A DNA stretch of 64,000 bases from Methylobacter sp. (lineage in GTDB: Bacteria > Pseudomonadota > Gammaproteobacteria > Methylococcales > Methylomonadaceae). Shown here piece after piece: positions 9,275-17,848 of the stretch. A program made the translations under genes and the position numbers. The first letter of the stretch is position 1, and each line of letters begins with the position of its first letter. The stretch is taken from assembly GCA_028716975.1 (NCBI GenBank), contig JAQUOU010000007.1, positions 62,001-126,000 of the forward strand, in the 5' to 3' direction. Under the pieces are notes generated by a model. That model did no database searches. It saw nothing but the letters and a program-made list of their open reading frames with translations, and was not told where the DNA came from.

Positions 9275-9408
9275 TACGTAATCCTTCATTGGTTCAATAC
9301 TTAATGTCCCATTTGGTAAATGGTCTATTCATTTATTCGAGGCAAAGTAATCCAACCGGCCTAAAGCCGGTCTAGCAAACACTGCCGGGCTTTATTTATT
9401 ACTTAGGA

Positions 9409-9534
9409 ACTGCACGATTTAACTTGATCAAGTTTATGCTTCGACAAGGCTCTCCTGAGTTTATCGAAGGGCTCAGCACGAACGGTATCTGAGTTTCAGG
9501 TTACTCAATTTATTTCCTGCACGTTCCTTAGCTA
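9409..9534. repeat. dispersed repeat, family 2, with inverted ends
   Basis: Left end AGGAACTGCACG and right end CTGCACGTTCCT are roughly inverted. Inside are a 14-base palindrome AACTTGATCAAGTT (9421-9434) and the core GGGCTCAGCACGAACGG. It separates exbD from the receptor gene and may act as a transcript boundary. Confidence 0.6.
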
Positions 9535-9535
9535 A

Positions 9536-9946
9536 TTACTTGCCGGGAATCGTCAGAACCGATAACTTGGTAATTCCGGATCGTTCTATTGATGACATCA
9601 CTTTGGCGACGGTGCCGTATTGAACGGCATCGTCGGCGTTCAGGTTGAGCGCAATTTCAGGATCGGCCGCCTTACGGGTTATCAACTCATTTTCAAAGGC
9701 CGCCAGGGCAATCTCTGTTTTATCAATGAACACTTTTCCCTTGGCGTCGACACTGATATACACAGCCTCTTTTTCCTCGGGCGGCGCGGTTTCAGCAGTT
9801 TTCGGCAGATTCACGTGTACGGCTTGAGTCAATAAGGGCGCTGTTACGATGAACACCACCAGTAACACCAACATGACGTCAACCAGCGGTGTGACGTTGA
9901 TTTCACTCATGACATCATCGCTATTTTCCTGGGTATTAAAGGCCAT
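9536..9946 (-). CDS. exbD: biopolymer transport protein ExbD
   Basis: 136 residues, the usual ExbD size. A short cytoplasmic start (MSEINVTPLVDVMLVLLVVF) contains the conserved VTPLVDVML with the proton-carrying Asp at about residue 23 in the single transmembrane helix. A periplasmic domain follows (VYISVDAKGKVFIDKTEI, LNADDAVQYGTVAKVM). ExbD forms the proton channel with ExbB and powers TonB. Start and upstream stop overlap as TGATG, so translation is coupled to exbB. The nearby receptor is the likely client, although one set of these genes can serve several receptors. Confidence 0.95.
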   Translation of the reverse strand: MAFNTQENSDDVMSEINVTPLVDVMLVLLVVFIVTAPLLTQAVHVNLPKTAETAPPEEKEAVYISVDAKGKVFIDKTEIALAAFENELITRKAADPEIALNLNADDAVQYGTVAKVMSSIERSGITKLSVLTIPGK

Positions 9947-10893
9947 CAGGCAGACGCTCCTTTCGCGTGTAATTTTTCATTATTACTTTTAAGAAGGGGA
10001 CTCTTGCCTGCCGCCTCGTTTAATCGGGACGAATTTACAGGTTCAGGAGCCAGTCGATTGATAATGAATGAAGTTTTCAAGGCGAGATGGACAAAATCAA
10101 TCGCGAAGTCATCCAGAAATGCCCAAATAATCTTATTCCTGCGGATGAAAAAATTGTATCCAATGACCGCCGGTACTGCGACCGCAATACCTACCGCCGT
10201 TGCAATCAGTGCTTCGCCAATGGGTCCGGCAACCACCTCAAGGCTCGCCGACCCGCTTTTACTGATGCTGGTTAACGCCCCCATAATTCCCCAAACCGTA
10301 CCGAATAAGCCAACGAAGGGAGAAATACTGCCGATGGTTGCCAGTATCGCCAGACCGCTTTCCAGCGAACCGCGTTCTTTCTGCATCTGTTGACGTAAAC
10401 GCCGGTCCAGCAATTCCTGGCGCTCTCCGGTATGTTCCAGGTCATGCGTGGTAGTTCCGCCGTCGGCTTCTATTAAAGTAGCAAAACCCGCATGAGCGAC
10501 TCTTGCGGCCGGCCCTGTATGGGCTTTAAGCCCGGCAGCGGCCTGAATAGTCGGCGCGCCCCAAAACTGTTTGTTAAAAACCCGGTTGTGATGCGAAATC
10601 CGCAGATGTTGTATGCCCTTGATAAGAATCAAAGCCCATGTCACTACGGAAAAGCCGATTAAAATCCATAACGTGGCATCCACAATAAAAGCCGAGGTAA
10701 TTTCCGGAGCAGCCGGCGTTATATCCGCTGCAGAGGAAGCCAGCTTTGCAGCAGCAGGCGCTATATCCGAAGCGGCCGATGGCGTCCCGTTAGCTGCGCC
10801 AATAATCTCGGCACCGGGAATGGGAGCACCTGGACTCGGTATTTGATTCGCTGCCTGTGGAGTTCCCGCTGCAGCCGATGTCGTTTGTGTCAT
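9946..10893 (-). CDS. exbB: biopolymer transport protein ExbB (MotA/TolQ/ExbB family)
   Basis: 315 residues. The first 65 or so are an Ala/Pro/Gly-rich low-complexity extension. It is followed by transmembrane helix 1 (FIVDATLWILIGFSVVTWAL), a cytoplasmic loop with LARVAHAG-like and LERGLAILATIGS-like family sequence (SGLAILATIGSISPFVGLFG), and two more helices (GPIGEALIATAVGIAVAVPA). This is the stator of the TonB motor, where it forms a pentamer around ExbD. The start has GGTTGAGG upstream. Spacing to tonB is 10 bases and the gene overlaps exbD, so the three form one operon. The long Ala-rich N terminus is longer than in E. coli ExbB and would face the periplasm. Confidence 0.93.
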   Translation of the reverse strand: MTQTTSAAAGTPQAANQIPSPGAPIPGAEIIGAANGTPSAASDIAPAAAKLASSAADITPAAPEITSAFIVDATLWILIGFSVVTWALILIKGIQHLRISHHNRVFNKQFWGAPTIQAAAGLKAHTGPAARVAHAGFATLIEADGGTTTHDLEHTGERQELLDRRLRQQMQKERGSLESGLAILATIGSISPFVGLFGTVWGIMGALTSISKSGSASLEVVAGPIGEALIATAVGIAVAVPAVIGYNFFIRRNKIIWAFLDDFAIDFVHLALKTSFIINRLAPEPVNSSRLNEAAGKSPLLKSNNEKLHAKGASA

Positions 10894-10903
10894 AAATAAA
10901 ACC

Positions 10904-11719
10904 TCAACCTTGTAAATTAAAAGAAATAGGAACCGTTACCCAACCGGCAATCGGCGATTTCCCGCGCATCGCGGGAACGAAAGACCATTTTTTTACAGTC
11001 GTTACAGCCGCCTCATCCAGTACCGTTCTTCCGCTGGATTTAAATACGGAAACACTGTCAGGCTTACCGCTGGCAAGAACATGCACCTTCATCAGCACTT
11101 TCCCCTCCCAGCCTCTATCCATCGCAATTTCAGGGTATTCCGGAGATGGGTTATTTAAATAATCAGCGCCTGCCAGCGGCTCGGTTATTTTCTCCTCGAC
11201 AGGTTTCGGCGCGGGCGGAGCGGAAACTACCGGAGCCTCAGATTCCGTAACCGTAGCAGCTTGCGGAACTGGGGGCGGTTCTATAAGTTTGGGCGCAGGC
11301 TTTGGTTTCACCTTAGGCTTAGGCGGCTTCTTAATCGCAACCACTTTTGGCGGTGGCGGTGGCGGCTGAACAATAGGCTTAGGCTGAGGCCGGACAAATG
11401 AAATCTGCACTTTTGGAGGAATCTTGACCGGTTCAATAAATTCTTCTTCCTCAATACGCGATTGATTAAACCAATCCACAACTGAAGCATGTAAAACTAT
11501 TGACAACACACCCAGAATTACATAATCGATGGGTTTTCTATCACTCTTGGACCCGGACTTAAAATCACCTAGAACAAAATCACCCGCGGCAGCCAACTTC
11601 CAATCCTCATTGAATGCATTAGCTGTGGTTTTAAAAGGAAAAACACGCGCCAGACTCCCCTCTTTTTCAGAGGTCAATGCCGATCCAAACTTCTGAATAC
11701 TTACCCCAGGATTATTCAT
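10904..11719 (-). CDS. tonB: energy transducer TonB
   Basis: 271 residues from the ATG at 11719 (AGGAG lies 12 bases upstream; a TTG four codons earlier is the alternative). A cytoplasmic stretch of about 75 residues precedes the single transmembrane helix (PIDYVILGVLSIVLHASVVD). A Pro/Lys-rich spacer (QPPPPPPKVVAIKKPPKPKV) crosses the periplasm, and the C-terminal domain carries NPSPEYPEIAMDRGWEGKV and VKKWSFVPAMRG, matching TonB-C. The pre-helix region is longer than in E. coli TonB, where the helix is at the extreme N terminus. First gene of a tonB-exbB-exbD operon. Confidence 0.93.
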   Translation of the reverse strand: MNNPGVSIQKFGSALTSEKEGSLARVFPFKTTANAFNEDWKLAAAGDFVLGDFKSGSKSDRKPIDYVILGVLSIVLHASVVDWFNQSRIEEEEFIEPVKIPPKVQISFVRPQPKPIVQPPPPPPKVVAIKKPPKPKVKPKPAPKLIEPPPVPQAATVTESEAPVVSAPPAPKPVEEKITEPLAGADYLNNPSPEYPEIAMDRGWEGKVLMKVHVLASGKPDSVSVFKSSGRTVLDEAAVTTVKKWSFVPAMRGKSPIAGWVTVPISFNLQG

Positions 11720-12387
11720 ATAATTACCCAACTCCTAAAAGTGACACCAGCCCAATGTCAATTCATTAACTATCCGGCCGGACCCAATAAGGCAATCCTG
11801 CATATAGACTGCCTCGTCCGGCATTAATACGGATAATGCATGATGCATGCCACACATTCAGGCACTTAAATGCATTTAATAACAAATCATCCAAATGTAA
11901 GGAATTCAGCAGTTCCCACCATAAACGCCCTACCTGCGTCTATGCAGTAAGCTCTCGACCCTGGATTTAAAGGGCCCTGCATTGCACTTCAAGCAACAAG
12001 AGATGTTGATTGACTGTTTTCCCAGCAACACCCGGGCATGGTTTATTCATTGAGCAGTGAGAGTTAACCGATTAAGCAGATAGATAGTACAGTCTCCGCC
12101 TTCCCGTTAACGCATGCCGACAGGATGCTGGGAAATGGTTGGCGATGAATAGGAGTTGAAAGCGAAGCAGGATGAATTAAAAGATATACGCACCAGGAAA
12201 TCTATACGATTTACCTATTGCTATGACAGCCGTTGTATTATCCTAAAAACCGCAGTTGGAGCATGGGAAAGCCGTTTATGCTTCGACAAGGCTCGCCACG
12301 AATGAAATCAATAGCGCTCTCCTGAGCATAGGCTAAGGGTTACCGTTCGTCCTGAGCCTGTTGAAGGAAGCTTGGCTAAGGACTTAT
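11720..12387. other. gene-free region upstream of tonB; palindromes and a family 2 repeat
   Basis: No credible gene. A perfect 14-base palindrome TTAAATGCATTTAA lies at 11866-11879, with a nearby ATGCAT-G-ATGCAT double motif at about 11837-11849; either could be an operator for the tonB operon. From about 12237 to 12370 there is a family 2 repeat (CCTAAAAACCGCAGTTGGAG at its left end, then GCTTCGACAAGGCTC and CGTTCGTCCTGAGCCTG). No iron box or riboswitch could be recognised with confidence. Confidence 0.45.
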
Positions 12388-12438
12388 TCAGAGTTCCCTA
12401 TAGATCAGAGTTCCCTATAGATCAGAGTTCCCTATAGA
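12388..12438. repeat. three tandem 17-bp repeats at a gene end
   Basis: TCAGAGTTCCCTATAGA is repeated exactly three times at 12388, 12405 and 12422. The third copy encodes the last five residues (FYREL) and the TGA stop of the glycosidase gene. The other two lie just beyond the stop. The period of 17 is not a multiple of three. Confidence 0.9.
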
Positions 12439-13633
12439 AAAGAGACTTATCCTGAGACTGAAAACTTTGATAAAAAGGTGATTTCGCCAATTTCCATTGT
12501 GACTCGATCAGGTTTTTGGCATAGTTTTTATCGAGTACACGCACGAGGTTCCCGTCAGCATCAGGATGCACATCCCATAAGCCGCTGCGATGCCAATGAC
12601 CGGTTTCTTCCCAGCCATGCCTGTCCAATACCGGATAAAGACAGATTCCCTCCAGGATAATTCCGGCTTGGGCAGCCAGAATTACTTCATCGGTAATATC
12701 GGAAATCCATTCACCGCGGCCGGAACCGACATGACTTGTTTCGGCAATAACCAATGGCCGGCCATGACCATAACGCTGCTTGATTTCAGCGATCATCTCT
12801 CTAAACGGCAGGCGGCGAGGATCCTGTAAATGCCAAAATAGGGTTTTGTAGGTTTCCAGCTCCCACTGGTTGCTGTGATAGTAATTGACGCCGATGATAT
12901 CGAGATACTTGGAAGCGCCACCCAGCTCCGGTTCGAGAGTACCGGCCAGCATATCCCAGGCTTGAAATTGCGATAACCGCATGGCTTCGGCAGCCTCTGC
13001 AAGTTCAGGACGGCCATCGGGCGCGATAACATGAATAAGCGGGTCCACATGAAGAAAGCGGGCGCGCGGATCAACTTTCCATATGGCTTCCATACCCGCA
13101 ATCGCAGTGCGCACGAGCTGGCGTTTGAATTCAACACTGCGAGTGCGCAGATGCGGGCCGTAAGGATAAATCAGGCTCATCTCGCAAGTGGCATACGCCA
13201 GAAAAGAGATTTCATTGATAAGAGTATAAATAGGCTCTGCCGTGCTGAACGGCGCCAGATATTCTGCCGCCGCGGCCGCATACTGCGCGAAACGCATGAC
13301 AAACTCGGAAGAAAAAATATCGATATCGAGCGGCCATCCGTAATGGCAAAGTGTCCATAGTATCTGGATGTCGAATTCCTGGGCTGCATGGATAGTCGGC
13401 TCCAGAAAACTGAAATCATAATGGCTATGAACCTGCTCTGCCAACCGCCAGCCGATGCTCTCGCGCACCGTGCGAATCCCGAAAGCCTGTAAATGCAAAT
13501 AATCATCACGCACCCGCATTCTGTGCTGGTTACTGGCATTCATATCTAACGGCAATCCGGAACTGTTTACATGGTCAGCGCCTTCATAGCCCCCTTGCCA
13601 AAAGCTGTAGAATAGTCCTTCATGCGCATTCAT
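12422..13633 (-). CDS. glycoside hydrolase, GH1/clan A-like
   Basis: 403 residues with no signal peptide, so probably cytoplasmic. It has the layout of a TIM-barrel family 1-like enzyme: ESIGWRLAE early, TLCHYGWP at about 94-101, the acid/base Glu141 in TLINEIS (compare TxNEP) and the nucleophile Glu298 in VIAETS (compare TENG). Family members cleave beta-glycosides; relatives near sugar-modification genes have been annotated as beta-glucosidase/6-phospho-beta-glucosidase. No sugar genes flank it here, so the substrate is open. The C-terminal five codons lie inside a tandem repeat. Length is slightly below that of full GH1 enzymes (about 450). Confidence 0.75.
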   Translation of the reverse strand: MNAHEGLFYSFWQGGYEGADHVNSSGLPLDMNASNQHRMRVRDDYLHLQAFGIRTVRESIGWRLAEQVHSHYDFSFLEPTIHAAQEFDIQILWTLCHYGWPLDIDIFSSEFVMRFAQYAAAAAEYLAPFSTAEPIYTLINEISFLAYATCEMSLIYPYGPHLRTRSVEFKRQLVRTAIAGMEAIWKVDPRARFLHVDPLIHVIAPDGRPELAEAAEAMRLSQFQAWDMLAGTLEPELGGASKYLDIIGVNYYHSNQWELETYKTLFWHLQDPRRLPFREMIAEIKQRYGHGRPLVIAETSHVGSGRGEWISDITDEVILAAQAGIILEGICLYPVLDRHGWEETGHWHRSGLWDVHPDADGNLVRVLDKNYAKNLIESQWKLAKSPFYQSFQSQDKSLFYREL

Positions 13634-13988
13634 TGCCTAACGTCCTCGACCTGTCTATTTTCCTGCCCTGATATAAGGTTGAAAGTTACCTGCAAATCTC
13701 TTGGTTCGAAGCAAGCCATAATGATTCCTCCGGAAAAATTGAAACCCTGCATTCCTCCCTGTTTTTTAGGATGAATATAATAATATTCGTTTTAGTGCCT
13801 AAAATTTAGGGCATTGCGAACTTCCATTTTCAACATCTATGTTGCCTTGAAATAAAAATTAAGCGGTATGTAGAGTTAAGTCTGTACGTTTCCGAACATA
13901 TAATCCGCTGTGCGAGCAGCTTCTGCCTGAGAAAGAAAGAAGGAACAAACGGCTCAAGCCTGCTCCCGCACTTAATGCCACGGAAGCT
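13634..13988. other. intergenic, no gene seen
   Basis: A-T rich in part. A short palindrome GAATAT-AATA-ATATTC lies at 13773-13788. Nothing else is recognised. Confidence 0.4.
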
Positions 13989-14534
13989 TTAATCCAGTTT
14001 CTCCAGCAAACCCGGTTTAACCTGCTCCAGCCAGCCTGTAATCCGGGTTTTGGTCATTTCGGGCTGGTTATGATGATCCAGCACCAGCCCTACAAACTTG
14101 TTGTCGATAACCGAGTGCGAGCGAGTGAAATGATAGCCTTCGGTACTCCAGGCGCCTATCACCTCAGCGCCATAAGCAACAAAATGCCGATACAAATGAA
14201 TCAACGAACTGGCAAAGCGGTCATAATATTTCTGCTGATTTCCCAAGCCGAACAGGGCGACCCGTTTCCCGGACAAGTCAGATTCATCCAGCCGGAATAA
14301 AAACTCTTCCCAGTTACCAAACTCGCTGCCTGTCGTCCTGCCCGGCAACTCCCCTACCCCATAACTGGGCACACCCAGGATCAGGGCTTTATATTGCAAT
14401 AATTCCGGCACTTTTGCCTGATTGACATTAACCGGTTCACTGGCAATGTCATCGCCTAAAACCCTGTACATGACCTGAGCCATGGCTTCTGTCAGACCTG
14501 TCTCGGTACCGTAAAATATTCCACTCTTGTTCAT
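13989..14534 (-). CDS. flavodoxin
   Basis: 181 residues from the ATG at 14534; a TTG four codons earlier is the alternative. The phosphate-binding loop YGTETGLTE is at the N terminus. LILGVPSYGVGELPG and DLSGKRVALFGLGNQ follow, which are the FMN-binding 50s and 90s loops of long-chain flavodoxins. The cofactor would be FMN, and the protein a low-potential one-electron carrier in the cytoplasm that often replaces ferredoxin when iron is short. No partner reductase is adjacent. Its monocistronic position after the TonB locus fits, but does not prove, iron control. Confidence 0.92.
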   Translation of the reverse strand: MNKSGIFYGTETGLTEAMAQVMYRVLGDDIASEPVNVNQAKVPELLQYKALILGVPSYGVGELPGRTTGSEFGNWEEFLFRLDESDLSGKRVALFGLGNQQKYYDRFASSLIHLYRHFVAYGAEVIGAWSTEGYHFTRSHSVIDNKFVGLVLDHHNQPEMTKTRITGWLEQVKPGLLEKLD

Positions 14535-14945
14535 AATTAAACCCAAGTTAACTGACCCTCCAAGTACCGAGCAATATTTAAACCAACTCCCTGTTTCTTC
14601 TCATTATTTCGCAGATGCATGCGTCAGCCCGCTTCAGAAGCAACCTGCTTTAATAACTCACCAGAAAAGTTGCGGTCTTTTCCTGGTCATCTTAATAACA
14701 ATTTGGCCGAAAACCGGATGGCTTTATTACAAAATAACGACTGATGAGCGTGACGCCAATTCAGCCTGGCACAATTCGAACATTATTTTTTATTTTTCAC
14801 CGCCTTATTAGTACACAGTTATCAATGGCTTACTTATTCATACAATTAATTTATCGTCGATTTTGCCCTTTATCAATCAATACGCTTCGGCTATGGCATT
14901 ATAATTGATATGTCATAAAGACTATGGATTTAGATACTAAAAACT
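14535..14945. other. intergenic between divergent flavodoxin and ApaH-like genes
   Basis: No gene seen. A TATAAT-like hexamer near 14898 could be a promoter element for the ApaH-like gene, with only a weak match to a -35 box. Nothing else recognised. Confidence 0.35.
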
Positions 14946-15767
14946 ATGACTACCTACGCTATCGGCAGTGTAAAAGGCAATTATCAGTTATTATTAAAAT
15001 TGCTGGAAAAAATACAGTTCGACCCGGAAAACGACTGCTTATGGTTTACTGGTAATTTAGTCAATGAAGGGCCGGATTCTCTGGCTGTACTCAGGTTTGT
15101 CAAGGCCTTGGGCAAAAAAGCCGTTACCGTGCTGGGCAATCAGGAATTGTATTTATTGGCGGTTGCGGAAGGTTTTGAACAACCCGAAACCGGCGATACG
15201 CTGAATGACATTCTTAATGCCCCGGACCGGGACGAATTATTAAAGTGGTTGCGCCGCCGTAGTCTTATTCACCACGATTCAAAACTCAACTTTACTCTGG
15301 TACATGCGGGCATTCCTGTTGAATGGAGTTTCAGTCAGGCCTTAACCTTTTCCTATGAAGTTGAATCGGTATTATCCATGAATAATTACATGCCTTTACT
15401 CGAAAACACGACGCGGGATCAATCGCGTTGGAGTGCAAAGCTCAGGGGCTGGAGACGGCTGCGTTTTATCGTTAATGCATTTACCTTAATAAAATATTAT
15501 AAAGAACCAGGAAGACTGGATTTTGACACAACTGGAGCAGTCGGCTCGCAAACTGAAGGTTTAGTGCCCTGGTACCGGCTACCCGACCGACTCACGGCCA
15601 ATTTGAATATTATTTTTGCTGATGACGCTAATTTTAATGACGAGATTTACCCTGGTATTTATCCTTTGCCAACACAAGGAAGCCTATCCGCATTAAAGCT
15701 GTCACCAACACCGGAAAGAACTAGCGTAACTTGGGCACACCCTATTTCCAAAGATCAATACGAATAG
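14946..15767 (+). CDS. ApaH-like protein lacking most metal ligands (probable pseudo-enzyme)
   Basis: 273 residues, aligned by eye over its whole length to symmetrical Ap4A hydrolase ApaH: MTTYAIGSVKGN, FDPENDCLWFTGNLVNEGP, TVLGNQELYLLAVAEG, NAPDRDELLKWLRRRSLIHH, LVHAGIPVEWS, RFIVNAFT. The metal-binding residues of the metallophosphatase fold are changed. GDxH is GSVK (Ser8, Lys10), GDLV is GNLV (Asn37), GNHD is GNQE (Gln66, Glu67), and the late GHW histidine is replaced in IIFADDAN. Only Asn65 and His120 remain. The frame is intact and the scaffold well conserved, so the protein appears to be maintained without Ap4A hydrolysis. It could bind nucleotides or act as a regulator (inference). No ksgA/apaG neighbours are present, unlike the usual apaH locus. 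Confidence 0.85.
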   Translation: MTTYAIGSVKGNYQLLLKLLEKIQFDPENDCLWFTGNLVNEGPDSLAVLRFVKALGKKAVTVLGNQELYLLAVAEGFEQPETGDTLNDILNAPDRDELLKWLRRRSLIHHDSKLNFTLVHAGIPVEWSFSQALTFSYEVESVLSMNNYMPLLENTTRDQSRWSAKLRGWRRLRFIVNAFTLIKYYKEPGRLDFDTTGAVGSQTEGLVPWYRLPDRLTANLNIIFADDANFNDEIYPGIYPLPTQGSLSALKLSPTPERTSVTWAHPISKDQYE

Positions 15768-15802
15768 AGGTTGTAAAAGAGTTCAAAATATAAACCCGTT
15801 AA

Positions 15803-16166
15803 TTCTACTTTGTCAGATTACATGACGCATATTTACCAACATCGTCATTCCGGCATGGAGTCACTCCGGGCTTTCCTGCCCGGAGCCGGTCGGGTTAATG
15901 CCAATCTGTTCCGGACAGATTGGTGCCGGACTAATTCGCCAGGAGCGTTATGGATGTGCGCCGCGCAGGGCGAAGCCCGAACCGCAGAGAGGCGGTGAGC
16001 AATCCCGGCCCCACGGATGGAGTTTAAGCTTGCCATCCCTGGCACTGGATTCATGCGGGGCTTTCCTGCCCCGCACCCCACGGGGTCAATGCCAATCTGT
16101 TCCAGACAGATTGGTCCCGCTTCCCGGCGGGTATGACGCGCTTTCGTAGAATCTGACAAAGTAGAA
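15803..16166. mobile_element. miniature element (MITE-like) with 17-bp terminal inverted repeats
   Basis: TTCTACTTTGTCAGATT at 15803-15819 is exactly inverted at 16150-16166. The 364-base interior codes for nothing and is built of hairpins: 15864-15885, 15901-15923, 16054-16075, 16092-16114 and 16116-16131. Its right 140 bases recur almost unchanged at about 26577-26718 together with the right terminus. No transposase is present, so movement would depend on one elsewhere. Confidence 0.8.
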
Positions 16167-16200
16167 CTAAGGATTTCGTATAATGGATAAAGGCCTGAAT

Positions 16201-16353
16201 TTACCTTGATGCCAAATATAATAAAAAGCGTTTGTGAGGCTTATTTTTAGCGGCTTTGAATAATCCGCCCATGATGCGATGCAAATCAATGATTTCGTCC
16301 GTAATCGTTGCCGTACTTTCGAGAACCAGCGTAACTGGATTGCATAGCGACGC
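16201..16353 (-). pseudogene. relic of a Tn3-family transposase (about 50 residues)
   Basis: One minus frame reads ESTATITDEIIDLHRIMGGL then FKAAKNKPHKRF before a stop. This resembles the N-terminal region of Tn3-type transposases (TDEIvdLHDRimG.LF.kAK.KH), with the Asp of LHDR missing. No other part of the transposase is visible. It sits between the miniature element and the decayed efflux operon, hinting how that operon arrived. A profile search would be needed to confirm it. Confidence 0.45.
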
Positions 16354-16408
16354 ACAGGAATTTTAAAGAATCAGTCAACATTTGATAATACGACGATTGG
16401 CTTTACTG

Positions 16409-17842
16409 TTATCTCCATCCTCCTCCTAATGCCTTATAAATGTTTATTCTCGATATTCGTTGTCGTCTGGTTGCATGGATTAATTCGAGATTGGATTGCA
16501 AGGCGCTCTGTTGCGCTATGAGCACTTCAAGGTAGGTTGCCCTGGCATATTTATACAGTTCGTTAGATGTGTCAACGGCCCGTTTCAACACATCGCTTTG
16601 TTGCTTTTTTAAGGAATTGATTTGTTGCAAATTCTGAATTTTGGAAAGCTCGTTCGCCACTTCCACATAAGCGTTCAAAATTATTTTTTGATAGTTATAC
16701 ATTGCCGTCAACTAGTTGGCTTTTGCGGTGTTGAACTGTGCTTTCAAGGCATTCATATTGATGAGCGGGGCGACTAAACTACCCATAGCGGAATAAGCAA
16801 GCGAGGCCGGCGTCATAAATAAAAACCCGGGATTGAAGGCTTGAAAACCAATGCTTGCGGTGATGTTAAAATTCGGAAAAAAAAGCTGCTTTCGCAGCTT
16901 TTAAATCAAACTGACTGGCTTCAATATGAAATTCGGCTTCACGAATGTCGGGACGGTTCGCCAACAGCTCCGAAGGCACGCCCGCTGAAATTTGTTGAGG
17001 AATGGCTTGGAACAAAACATCTTCCTTTCGGGTGATGGGCTGCGGATAGCTCCCCAGCAGAAAGTTAATTTTTTTTCGGTTTCGATGATCTGTTGCAATA
17101 CCTGTTTTTCCAAGACCTGCGAGTTGAGCAGTTGGGCATTGAATTGTTGTACCCCTAATTCATTTGCCCTGCCGGCTTCTTTCTGTACTTTAATGACCTC
17201 CAACGCTTCCTGTTGTTTCTGGATGGTCTGCCGGATAATGTCCAATTCCATATCCAATGCCAACAGTTCGTTATAGTTAATCGCAACATCGGCAACCAGT
17301 GTTGAAATGACGAAGTTTGTGCCTTCAACGCTTGCAAGATAGTTGGAAACAGCGGCCTTTCGTTGATTTCGCAACTTGCACCAAATATCAATTTCCCAGG
17401 ATGACTGCAAGCCGATATACATGTCAGGTAAATTGACGGGGACGGTTTGACCGGGGGTTATGTCCGTCGTTGCGTTACCTGCGCCATCCATAGTGTATAA
17501 TCCGAACTTACGAACGCCGCCGCCTATATTTAAACTTACTTGCGGCAGCAGTCTGGCATTGGCCAATTTCACGCTTGATCGTGAAATTTCAATACGCTGC
17601 AAAGCTGTTTGTAAATCAAAATTTTTGTTTAATGCGGTATCTATCAGCTTCAGCAGATGGGCGTCGGCAAAGTAATGCCGCCAGTTGATGCTGGCAATTG
17701 AGCTGGTAATGTGTTTTTGGTTTTGGAAATTGGCAGGTATTGCCCTTTTTGGGATGGACAAGTTGGTATTGAGTGTTGAGCAACCACTGAACGTTATCAG
17801 TAAAAAAGGAATGGCAAGGGGGCAATAAATTCTACGCTTCAT
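16409..17842 (-). pseudogene. outer-membrane efflux lipoprotein (OprM/NodT type), decayed
   Basis: The full span is 478 codons, the normal size for an RND-pump outer-membrane channel. It starts with a lipoprotein signal (lipobox FSGC) and NWRHYFADAHLLKLIDTALN. Three lesions break it. A T8 run on the plus strand (17069-17076) is one base short, since the frame reads correctly with nine (EKKINFLLGSYPQP). An A8 run at 16877-16884 has one extra base, since the frame FFPNFNITAS needs seven. A TAG at 16714-16712 stands where relatives have Gln (TAKAN-stop-LTAMYNYQK). The two shifts compensate, so only about 185 bases are misread before the stop codon. The last 100 codons remain open. Third gene of the tripartite efflux operon. 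Confidence 0.85.
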
Positions 17843-17848
17843 CGGACA

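Noticed and set aside
12000..12200. Possible cobalamin riboswitch upstream of tonB (GGGAAGGCGG on the minus strand)
   Set aside because: The B12 box and the rest of the conserved core are not found.
15845..16159. Open frames inside the miniature element
   Set aside because: They follow the hairpin repeats and recur in repeat copies; no ribosome site or family match.
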